Below, one piece after another: positions 1-6,225 of a stretch of DNA of 7,059 nt. Within the stretch, counting starts at the first letter, position 1. Each line of letters opens with the position of its first letter. The notes below the pieces were generated by a model, which worked only from the letters and a program-made list of their open reading frames with translations, had not been told where the DNA came from and did no database searches. A program made the translations under genes and the position numbers. Origin of the DNA: an uncultured Lachnospiraceae bacterium (lineage in GTDB: Bacteria > Bacillota_A > Clostridia > Lachnospirales > Lachnospiraceae); the NCBI GenBank assembly GCA_902767195.1, contig CACXGS010000208.1, forward strand, positions 1 through 7,059, written 5' to 3'.

Positions 1-845
1 ACGGGAAACATACAAAAGATCAGAAAAGATCCAAACACTAGGGCGCTATAAGGTGTCAGAGGCCATCCCTCGACCACAATCCTTGGATTGTATCTTGAGA
101 AAACATATCCTTTGGAGGCTCCGAAAAGAGTGAGCCCGAAAAAGAATACCATAGCCGCGAGACAATAACCGTCCCGGCCGTCAAAGTGAAAAATAGCAAA
201 GGCGGTCCTCCCCTTTTCGCCATAACCGCGGCATTTCATGGAATCAGCCGTCTCTATGGCATTTTCCAGAGCCCAGGTCACCAGAATAGAAAAAATGGTG
301 ATACCATGTCTGATCCTGGATAAAATGTTACCGTTGGATATACTTCTCCCCACACATTTCTGTCCGTCGGCAATCACACCTGCCTGACGGGCAAAATGGG
401 GCACAAATCGCAGGGCCATGGAAAGGACCAGGGAAAGGGCCGGAATGATCCGGCCAAACAGATAAATGAATTTGTCCGAGGTCATCACTTCCGTGTAGCA
501 GGAAAACCATGTAATGACAGCCGCCAGCATCAGCGCCATAATCAATCCATAGACACAGCTCTCCAGAGTAAAGGGATTGCCGTTGGACAGATATCCCAGA
601 ATGGTCACGCCGTAATGATTGAACATGGGGTTGACCGCTGCCGCGATAATCATCACCGGCAAAGTAAAGATCAGATTGTTTCTGATGGTTCTCCTCCAGC
701 CCTTTAAAAGAGCGGCATAGGATATGCCGCTGATCAGGGAAATGGCCAGGATAATGGGGTGGGTGACGAACATGGTCACCCCCAGCACCCCGGCAAAGAA
801 AAGGATATTATTTAGAGGATGATAAGTTGAAAACGTATCGCTCAT
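1..845 (-). CDS. ecfT: ECF transporter transmembrane subunit (EcfT/CbiQ family), 3' end missing
   Basis: Integral membrane coupling subunit of an energy-coupling factor importer. EcfT joins the two ATPase subunits to the substrate-binding S component. The gene starts at 845 and runs off the left edge, leaving 281 full codons with no stop. Several hydrophobic segments are visible, near residues 13-45, 55-72, 95-115, 130-147, 180-195, 228-243 and 265 to the edge. The family hallmarks are LRFVP at about 145-149 and SMKCRGYG at 202-209, which matches the second Ala-Arg-Gly coupling motif of EcfT. The corresponding first motif reads GQKCVG (161-166) and is degenerate. The start is supported by AGAGGG five to six bases upstream, directly after the stop of the DUF4430 lipoprotein gene. 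The 12-bp gap implies translational coupling. ATPase and S-component genes would be expected further left, outside the window. Corrinoid as substrate is inferred from the neighbours, not from this protein. Confidence 0.9.
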   Translation of the reverse strand, partial: MSDTFSTYHPLNNILFFAGVLGVTMFVTHPIILAISLISGISYAALLKGWRRTIRNNLIFTLPVMIIAAAVNPMFNHYGVTILGYLSNGNPFTLESCVYGLIMALMLAAVITWFSCYTEVMTSDKFIYLFGRIIPALSLVLSMALRFVPHFARQAGVIADGQKCVGRSISNGNILSRIRHGITIFSILVTWALENAIETADSMKCRGYGEKGRTAFAIFHFDGRDGYCLAAMVFFFGLTLFGASKGYVFSRYNPRIVVEGWPLTPYSALVFGSFLIFCMFP

Positions 846-860
846 ATGATTCCCTCTTTA
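846..860 (-). promoter_or_regulatory. Shine-Dalgarno site abutting the upstream stop codon
   Basis: On the minus strand the TAA stop of the lipoprotein gene (860-858) is followed at once by AGAGGGA (857-851), then five bases, then the ATG of the EcfT gene at 845. A ribosome terminating on the lipoprotein gene would sit on this site, so the two proteins are probably made in coupled amounts. The site also settles the EcfT start. Confidence 0.7.
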
Positions 861-2285
861 ATACATAGAGTTATCTCCTACGTCTTTACCCAGATCGCAG
901 GTGTATACCCAGTTGATCTCATCACCGTCAGATACGGTGTATTTGCTGCATCCGTAATTGGGGAACCAGCCGTTAACGTTGAACATCCAGCCGGAAAGCT
1001 CACCACAGTCAAATTCGTAGAGCTGGTTGATGCCTTCTACGTAGGCAGAATCATAGACGGGACTGTAGCTGGATTCCATGTGGATGCCCCGGTCTTTGCA
1101 TACTCTCTTTAATACGTCATGGACAGATTCTCCCGGGGAGAAGCTGACCGACACAGGCTTTAAGATCCAGCCGTTGGAGGGCACGAATTCTTCCTTGCCG
1201 CTGGTCAGATTATCCATGTTATTGAGGATGGTGGAACAGTTGATGGAAATGGTGCAGGTCCCCCCGGAACTGCCGCCGCTTCCTCCGCTGCCGTTTCCGC
1301 CACCGCCTCCGGAGCTGTCATTACCCCCTCCGGAACCGCCGGAATTGGTGATATCGTTGGGGATATCCGCCGCCTGATCATTCCCGGCGCCATTCGTGGC
1401 ATCGCTTCCGGACAAATCAGTGGAGCCATTGGCAGTATTGGCCGGATTATTACCGTTGGCGTTGGCATTGGCAATATTCTTAATCTGCTGATTAATCTCC
1501 GCCAGCTTATCCTCGTCGGTAATACCGCCCACAATATAACTGTCTCCTTCCAGAGACAGAACATGCATAGTAAGGACAGTAATGCCCGGTTTTGGTGCCT
1601 TTAGGCTTTCAATGGTCACCTTGGCCTCGGTGGTTTTTTCTGCCCCGGCATCCTTTTTATCTTTATCTTTTTTCTTATCTTTGGATGAGTCCTCTTCCTT
1701 GGGATCCGTAAAGATAGACACATCACTTACCTTGGCCAGTTTGGAATTCTGCTCTTTAAGGAGCATTCCCTTATCGGACTGCCAGGCTTCGGGAAGTTCT
1801 ACCTCCAGAGTGGGAGAACAGATCAGGCCCTTGCCGTACATGGTCATCTTGAGGGCGTCATTGGCCTGATTGGCCTTTTTCTTGATATCATCAAGGTTCT
1901 TAGAATCAAAGGTAATCCGAAGGTTCTGATCTTCCGGGTTCTGAATCTGGCTGCAATCGTAGATCCAGGTGTAGCTGATTCCGTCTTCGGTTTTTCCGAC
2001 AAAACGGATCTCCCGGTTCTCTCCCACTACCGTTTCAAAACGTTCTTTTGTAATGATACCGTCTGCCGGAATGGGATTCTCATCCGCCAGGGGTTCTACA
2101 TTTTTGCCCCCGGAAGATTTCTTTTTCCCCGCCTTCTTTGTCTCCGTCTTGACGGGACGGTTCATCTCTTCCTGATTGGATGTAGCACAGGCCGTCAGGA
2201 ATACCAGGCAGCAGATCATCAGCAGACCGATGAAACGTCGTCCTCTTCTGCCGTGCTGATTCTTTAAACACATTTTTAAACGCAT
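858..2285 (-). CDS. DUF4430 (transcobalamin-C-like) surface lipoprotein, candidate corrinoid-binding subunit
   Basis: A 475-aa predicted lipoprotein. A basic N-terminus and a hydrophobic stretch (18-30) lead to a lipobox, L-T-A-C at 30-33, so Cys33 should be lipidated and the protein tethered outside the membrane. A Lys-rich segment (46-56) is followed by a globular region at about 78-255, with an internal Lys/Asp-rich stretch (196-213). This region has no family name I can assign with certainty. An Asn/Ala-rich spacer (about 270-305) and a Gly/Ser-rich linker (315-342) then lead to a C-terminal DUF4430 domain (about 343-466) carrying SGWMFNVNG (431-439), typical of this beta domain. DUF4430 is the family related to the C-terminal beta domain of transcobalamin and intrinsic factor. 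Six cysteines (344, 350, 396, 427, 446, 463) lie in the domain and could form disulfides outside the cell. The start is set by GGGAGGAG at 2292-2299, six bases upstream. It lies 40 bp behind the barrel protein and 12 bp ahead of the EcfT gene. Corrinoid binding is inferred. Confidence 0.85.
   Translation of the reverse strand: MRLKMCLKNQHGRRGRRFIGLLMICCLVFLTACATSNQEEMNRPVKTETKKAGKKKSSGGKNVEPLADENPIPADGIITKERFETVVGENREIRFVGKTEDGISYTWIYDCSQIQNPEDQNLRITFDSKNLDDIKKKANQANDALKMTMYGKGLICSPTLEVELPEAWQSDKGMLLKEQNSKLAKVSDVSIFTDPKEEDSSKDKKKDKDKKDAGAEKTTEAKVTIESLKAPKPGITVLTMHVLSLEGDSYIVGGITDEDKLAEINQQIKNIANANANGNNPANTANGSTDLSGSDATNGAGNDQAADIPNDITNSGGSGGGNDSSGGGGGNGSGGSGGSSGGTCTISINCSTILNNMDNLTSGKEEFVPSNGWILKPVSVSFSPGESVHDVLKRVCKDRGIHMESSYSPVYDSAYVEGINQLYEFDCGELSGWMFNVNGWFPNYGCSKYTVSDGDEINWVYTCDLGKDVGDNSMY
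1260..1343 (-). repeat. Gly/Ser-rich low-complexity linker inside the lipoprotein gene
   Basis: Codons 315-342 of the DUF4430 lipoprotein encode almost only Gly and Ser with a few Asn and Asp. The DNA is a run of imperfect GC-rich short repeats. It separates the N-terminal region from the DUF4430 domain and probably works as a flexible tether. Its length may vary between strains through slippage. Confidence 0.75.
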
Positions 2286-2325
2286 ATGTATCTCCTCCCG
2301 TTCTCAGCGTGTGATCAGGTTCTGG

Positions 2326-4497
2326 TTATTTTCCCTTTTTCTTTTTCTTCGTCTTTTCCTCTTTCCTGCCAAGTTTTGCAGGCAGAAGGAAAAATGCTGC
2401 GCAGGCTCCTCCACCAAGGCCGGCTGCCAGAGGAACGGTCCAGATGGGCACGCCGGACTTTTTCATGTTGTCGACACTTTCTATATTCAGGCCTGCCTCT
2501 GTGGTGGCCTCTTCCTGATCCGGATCATAATCTTCAAACAGACTGTCACCAGTTTCCTCGCCGAATTCCGGAATATAGTCCTCCCCGTCGAAAGACCAGG
2601 CTTCGGCCTCGGTGCTTTCTTCCGCTTTGTCATCCTTTTTATTATCCGTATTCTGTCCGGACTGACCTCCCTGATTCGCAGAATTGTTCTGGGAATTCAC
2701 GGTTTGTCTGGCAGCATTCTGGTTCGTGTTGCTGCCCTGGGGAAGCCGCTGCTGACTGGTCGACTGGTTCCGGTTTGTTCCACCATAGACAATGACCGTA
2801 CAGGTTGAGCTCCTGCCACTTCCATCGGCTGCCCTGGCAGTGATGGTCGCTGTTCCCGAAGAGCGGCCGGTCACTTTACCGGAGGAGTCTACCGAAGCCA
2901 CACTGCTATTGGAAGAAGACCATTTGACTTTACGGTTAGAAGCATTGGAAGGCAGGACGGTTGCGGAAAGACTGCGTGATGAACCGGCTGCCAGAGATAT
3001 CTGCTTGTAATTGATTCCCACCGAGCTAACCTTGATGGTACTGCCGGATTGACTCTTATTGCTTCCGGACTGTTTCTTGCCGGTGCTGGCTCCGGAAGTA
3101 GTATTCTTAACAGTGACGGTACATGTTGCCTTCTTTTTGCTTCCGTCTTTCGCGGTAACTGTAATTTTGGCTGTTCCTGCTTTGACGGCTTTGACCACAC
3201 CTTTCTGGGTTACCGTGGCAACTTTCTTGTTGGAGCTTGACCATGTCACATTTTTGTTCGAAGCATTTTTGGGGGTAACAGTAACTTTTAGAGTCTGGCT
3301 CTTCCCTTTTTTAAGGGTCAGTTTGGTTTTATCCAGAGTCAGTTTGGTTACCGGTACCTTGCTGTCTGTTTCTTTTTTGGAAGGAGTATCCGGCTTGCCA
3401 CCGGCAGAGAGACTGATATCACTCATATCATATATAGAAGTGTCTCCATTCAGCATTCTTACATAAGCGACTACAGCACACATACCCTGTTCGGTAGCCA
3501 TACCATCCAGAGTTCCACCTGCACCACCGCCATTGTTGACAGAGCCTGAAACATGCATGAAACCTCCTTCTCTTAAATAATATTCAAAAAGGCGGCTCAT
3601 GGGCCAGGCACCATTCTTAATGAAACGGGTGTCTTTGGCCGGGTCAATCCCCAGGGCCGCAAAGGCTATAATTGCCTGGGAACAGCTCTCGGAAGTTTCC
3701 AGCTCTCCGGTTCCATTTAAGGTTCCGAAGCCACCGGATGCATATTGTTTGATGGACAACCAGGTAAGTGCCCGGTCTATGGCAGCAGTAACCTTTTCCC
3801 TTCCCTCCATGCCATAATAGGGAGCAAGGGCCTGAATGGTCATGGCAGTGATATCCACGTCCGGAGTGTCTCCATAGAGGGTCCATCCTCCGTGGGCTAC
3901 TTTAGAATTCACTTCTCTTGCAAGAATATATTCAATGATCTTTTCTTCTGTGGTGGGATTGGCCGCGCCTGTGACCCCTGTGAAATAATAGTCGGGATGG
4001 GAATGAAGAGCGATCAGGGCCCAGACCGGCCCGTTAAAGCCCTGTTTCTGCAGATATTTGAAATCATCCAGATAGTCGAACAGATTATGTCCGTAAATAC
4101 TGCGGGCATCCTTGCCGATAACCGTCATGGCAAGGATCAGCTTGGAATAGTCGGAGGACCGGTTGGTATCCAGATCCCAATTGTTGTCAATCATGTAATT
4201 GACAATATTATCGTAAAACTCTTTCTTATAATTATCCGGAATACCAAGAGGACTCCTGGCCATACCAATGGCATTCCATATGCTGGCATAATCCGGATCT
4301 TTGTCCTTGGACAACATGTAATTACGAACAGACCGGATCACGGTCTCTGTAGACGGACTGAGGGTACGGGCAGGAACATCCGCTGCCCTGGAAGGGACTA
4401 CCTTATAGTTCCATCCCAGAAGCAGGCTGAAGGCAAAGAAAAGGATGGTCAGGCGAAAACAGACCCTTATTCGGTTGTAGATATTACCATGTCCCAT
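2326..4497 (-). CDS. Surface protein: alpha/alpha-barrel (prenyltransferase-like) domain, two BIG2 domains, C-terminal membrane anchor
   Basis: A 723-aa exported protein. A signal peptide (hydrophobic about 14-29) probably ends after S-R-A at residue 38. Residues 45-360 form a helical-repeat domain of the prenyltransferase/squalene-oxidase-repeat type, with GGWTLYGDTPDVDITAM (203-219), ASGGFG (253-258), an ETSESCSQAI helix (267-276), GGFMHV (311-316) and ATEQGMCAVVAYVRMLNG (334-351). The same fold makes the B12-holding barrel of intrinsic factor and transcobalamin. A catalytic DxDD motif of class II terpene cyclases is absent: the position reads D-V-D-I (213-216). Two BIG2 domains follow (382-464 and 488-570), each with W-S-S-S-N. 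Then come an Asn/Gln/Ser-rich stretch (571-618), an acidic stretch (620-675), one membrane segment (683-706) and a Lys-rich tail. No LPXTG signal is present. GGAG seven bases before the ATG supports the start. The gene heads the operon with the DUF4430 lipoprotein and EcfT. Corrinoid capture is inferred from this pairing and from nearby cbiZ. Confidence 0.88.
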   Translation of the reverse strand: MGHGNIYNRIRVCFRLTILFFAFSLLLGWNYKVVPSRAADVPARTLSPSTETVIRSVRNYMLSKDKDPDYASIWNAIGMARSPLGIPDNYKKEFYDNIVNYMIDNNWDLDTNRSSDYSKLILAMTVIGKDARSIYGHNLFDYLDDFKYLQKQGFNGPVWALIALHSHPDYYFTGVTGAANPTTEEKIIEYILAREVNSKVAHGGWTLYGDTPDVDITAMTIQALAPYYGMEGREKVTAAIDRALTWLSIKQYASGGFGTLNGTGELETSESCSQAIIAFAALGIDPAKDTRFIKNGAWPMSRLFEYYLREGGFMHVSGSVNNGGGAGGTLDGMATEQGMCAVVAYVRMLNGDTSIYDMSDISLSAGGKPDTPSKKETDSKVPVTKLTLDKTKLTLKKGKSQTLKVTVTPKNASNKNVTWSSSNKKVATVTQKGVVKAVKAGTAKITVTAKDGSKKKATCTVTVKNTTSGASTGKKQSGSNKSQSGSTIKVSSVGINYKQISLAAGSSRSLSATVLPSNASNRKVKWSSSNSSVASVDSSGKVTGRSSGTATITARAADGSGRSSTCTVIVYGGTNRNQSTSQQRLPQGSNTNQNAARQTVNSQNNSANQGGQSGQNTDNKKDDKAEESTEAEAWSFDGEDYIPEFGEETGDSLFEDYDPDQEEATTEAGLNIESVDNMKKSGVPIWTVPLAAGLGGGACAAFFLLPAKLGRKEEKTKKKKKGK
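2788..3036 (-). repeat. Second BIG2 (bacterial Ig-like) domain
   Basis: Codons 488-570 of the barrel protein encode a BIG2 domain with VKWSSSN (524-530), SVASV (532-536) and GTATIT (548-553). It is a diverged copy of the domain at 3106-3354. This copy is rich in Ser and Arg where the first is rich in Lys, so the duplication is old or the two are under different selection. Its likely role is a rigid stalk that lifts the barrel away from the membrane through the cell wall. Confidence 0.85.
3106..3354 (-). repeat. First BIG2 (bacterial Ig-like) domain
   Basis: Codons 382-464 of the barrel protein encode a BIG2 domain with the usual order of features: KLTLDKTKLTLKKG (385-398), VTWSSSN (417-423), KVATV (425-429) and GTAKITVTAKDGS (441-453). 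It is strongly Lys-rich and sits directly after the barrel domain. Confidence 0.88.
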
Positions 4498-4552
4498 AAC
4501 GTCTCTCCAGGAAAAATTATTGTTGTATTATTTATCCCTATTTATAGTAATA

Positions 4553-4581
4553 ATTATACTTTTATTAAAAACAAATAGCAA
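4553..4581 (-). promoter_or_regulatory. Candidate sigma-70/A promoter P1 for the barrel-lipoprotein-EcfT operon
   Basis: On the minus strand TTGCTA (4581-4576) and TATAAT (4558-4553) are separated by exactly 17 bases. Transcription would start near 4546, giving a leader of about 50 nt before the ATG at 4497. That is too short for a cobalamin riboswitch. The perfect -10 and ideal spacing make it the best promoter candidate here, though the region is AT-rich and chance matches are easier. Confidence 0.6.
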
Positions 4582-4603
4582 GATATATCAAGGAATAATT
4601 AGC

Positions 4604-4649
4604 GACGAAAAGTTGTCCCAAACAATCATGTTGTGCAAAAACTCTCGTC
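4604..4649. repeat. Imperfect inverted repeat between the two operon promoter candidates
   Basis: Outer arms GACGAAAAGTT (4604-4614) and AACTCTCGTC (4640-4649) are complementary except for the G versus AA at the centre of the arm. Inside lies a second small palindrome, AACA-ATCA-TGTT (4621-4632). No T-run follows on either strand, so it does not look like an intrinsic terminator. It lies just upstream of promoter P1 and covers the expected start of promoter P2, a place where an operator or a leader hairpin would sit. No regulator can be named. Confidence 0.5.
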
Positions 4650-4652
4650 ATT

Positions 4653-4681
4653 ATTATCCTTCATCTGTTTTGTTTTTACAA
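4653..4681 (-). promoter_or_regulatory. Second candidate promoter P2 upstream of the operon
   Basis: On the minus strand TTGTAA (4681-4676) and GATAAT (4658-4653) have a 17-base spacer. Transcription would begin near 4646, inside the inverted repeat, giving a leader of about 150 nt. It is weaker in sequence than P1. Together the two would allow tandem transcription of the surface-protein operon. Confidence 0.4.
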
Positions 4682-4730
4682 GGTAATTATATAGTGGTTT
4701 TCCATAGGTTTTAAAAAATAATTCCCGGGG

Positions 4731-6083
4731 TTAATAATATTGATATCTCTCCCTTTTCCGGGCCAGAAAACAGACTGCCAGAAGAAAGGCGGCAGTTTCC
4801 GCGGCGATGATGGCCCACCATATTCCATCCAGGCCGAAAATGGAGGGAAGAAGCAGAATACTGGAGCTCTCAAATACAAATGTTTTCAGGAAAGAGATCA
4901 GGGCAGAGATCTTCCCGTTCTCCAGGGCGGTAAAGAGGGAGGAGATAAAGACAGCGTAGCCTCCCGGCAGAAATGACAGGGAATAGATATAGAAGGCATG
5001 AAGAGTAAGCCGAAAAAGGCCCTGGTCGTACCCTGCAAAAATACCGGTAACAGGACTCCCGAAGACCCGGACCAGCAGCATCATGGCCAGACTGAAGCTT
5101 CCGATCACTCTTACACTTATGTGGAAAAGATTCTTCAGCTCGTCCGTATCTCCTGCACCATTATGGTAACTGATAACCGGAGAGCATCCGGCACTGTATC
5201 CGTAGTAGCAGGAAGAGAAAAGGTAGCCTGCATAGATAATAATCCCGTAAGCAGCCACACCATCTGCCCCGGCATAGCGCATGAGCTGATAGTTATAAAG
5301 GGCGGAGATGACGGAGGCCGCTATGGTATTTACCATCTCCGAAGAACCGTTGGTACAGGTCCGAAGGATAATCTGCCCGGAAAACCGGGGCCGTCTGAAA
5401 CGAAGCAGGCTGTCATTCTTCCGGCCAAAATATATCAGTTCCAGTAATACACCGGCGGATTGACTGATGGCCGTAGCAAAAGCAACTCCGGCAAGACCCC
5501 ACCGGAAACCTATCACAAAAACCACATCCAGCAGGACGTTCAATGTTCCCGAAAACACACTCATATAGAGTCCCAGTCTGGGCTTCTGGGCAGTGATAAA
5601 GAAGCTGTGAAACATGTTGGAAAGCATATAGCATGGCAGTGTGATCAGAACGATCCTTCCGTAGACCACAGAGTCAGTAAGAATAGGACCGTGTCCTCCC
5701 ATGAGTCCCAGTGCGGGACGGATCAGAATCAAGCCAAGAAAAGCCAGGACCAGTCCCGCTGTCGCAGTAAAAAGGGCAATCAGAGTAAAATATTCCTCTG
5801 CCAGCTCCTTTTTCCCTTCTCCCAGGGCAAAAGCGACGATGGCTGAGCCGCCGGATCCTGCCATATAACCTACTGCTCCCATTATAAATAAGAGAGGCAT
5901 AACAAAGTTGATGGCCGCAAAGGGAATCTTCCCCACATAATTGGATACAAAAAAGCCGTCCACCACACTGTATATGGATGAAGTGATCATCATGATAATA
6001 GTCGGAAAGACAAATCTTATGATACGACCATAGGTGAAGTGGTCTGCAAGCTGGATTTTGTTCTTAGATATGTCCTTATCCAT
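4731..6083 (-). CDS. MATE-family multidrug/organic-cation exporter (MepA-like)
   Basis: A 450-aa polytopic membrane protein of the usual length for the MATE family, with about 12 hydrophobic segments in two homologous halves. The N-half signature around SIYSVVDGFFVSNYVG (36-51), followed by the AAINFVMPL segment (56-64), is typical of MepA-like Firmicute MATE proteins. The second half shows AAYGIIIYAGYLFSSCYYG (277-295), the region matching that signature, and SPVISYHNGAG (301-311). MATE proteins export cationic or amphipathic compounds using Na+ or H+ gradients; the substrate cannot be read from sequence. The start at 6083 is supported by GGAGG (6096-6092) eight bases upstream. It lies on the same strand as the corrinoid operon, 233 bp before it, with promoter candidates in between. 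It may therefore be an independent gene or an unlinked passenger. No intrinsic terminator was seen after its stop. Confidence 0.92.
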   Translation of the reverse strand: MDKDISKNKIQLADHFTYGRIIRFVFPTIIMMITSSIYSVVDGFFVSNYVGKIPFAAINFVMPLLFIMGAVGYMAGSGGSAIVAFALGEGKKELAEEYFTLIALFTATAGLVLAFLGLILIRPALGLMGGHGPILTDSVVYGRIVLITLPCYMLSNMFHSFFITAQKPRLGLYMSVFSGTLNVLLDVVFVIGFRWGLAGVAFATAISQSAGVLLELIYFGRKNDSLLRFRRPRFSGQIILRTCTNGSSEMVNTIAASVISALYNYQLMRYAGADGVAAYGIIIYAGYLFSSCYYGYSAGCSPVISYHNGAGDTDELKNLFHISVRVIGSFSLAMMLLVRVFGSPVTGIFAGYDQGLFRLTLHAFYIYSLSFLPGGYAVFISSLFTALENGKISALISFLKTFVFESSSILLLPSIFGLDGIWWAIIAAETAAFLLAVCFLARKRERYQYY

Positions 6084-6174
6084 ATGTTTTGCCTCCGTCT
6101 TTCTGGGGACTTAAAATGTTACTCCGATGACCTTTCTTTTATTTTGTTATGATACCATAAATTGTTTTGAAATG

Positions 6175-6192
6175 TGCTATAATGTTTATAAT
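6175..6192 (+). promoter_or_regulatory. Candidate extended -10 promoter for cbiZ, with overlapping second -10
   Basis: TGCTATAAT at 6175-6183 is a full extended -10 element (TG-n-TATAAT). A second TATAAT lies at 6187-6192, with TTGTTT at 6162-6167 as a poor -35 at 19-base spacing. A start near 6190-6200 leaves a leader of only about 26-36 nt before the cbiZ ATG. AAGGGG at 6212-6217 serves as the ribosome site, eight bases from the start. The leader is too short for a riboswitch. Confidence 0.5.
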
Positions 6193-6225
6193 AACTGTCT
6201 TTCTATTCTATAAGGGGTATTGTCT

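Noticed and set aside
396..707. 103-codon plus-strand frame
   Set aside because: It is antisense to the EcfT gene, which has strong family motifs and a coupled start.
1078..1377. Plus-strand frame encoding a Pro-rich protein
   Set aside because: The Pro runs are the antisense image of the Gly/Ser linker of the DUF4430 lipoprotein.
2326..2460. Sortase (LPXTG) anchor on the barrel protein
   Set aside because: No LPXTG-like motif precedes the C-terminal hydrophobic segment; the sequence before it is acidic and then SGVPIW.
3418..4365. Squalene-hopene cyclase or protein prenyltransferase enzyme
   Set aside because: The domain is exported, lacks the DxDD cyclase motif (D-V-D-I instead), and shows no recognisable prenyltransferase zinc ligand set. 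The fold alone does not imply the reaction.
3745..4578. 277-codon plus-strand open frame, longest of the antisense frames
   Set aside because: It lies opposite the barrel-domain gene, whose frame has a signal peptide, clear domain motifs and a ribosome site. The antisense product has no recognisable motif and extends into the AT-rich gap.
4604..4649. Intrinsic terminator for the MATE gene
   Set aside because: The stem is AT-rich and imperfect, and no run of T follows on the minus strand.
4498..4730. Cobalamin riboswitch upstream of the operon
   Set aside because: No B12-box-like core was recognised by eye and the region is very AT-rich; a covariance search would be the decisive test.
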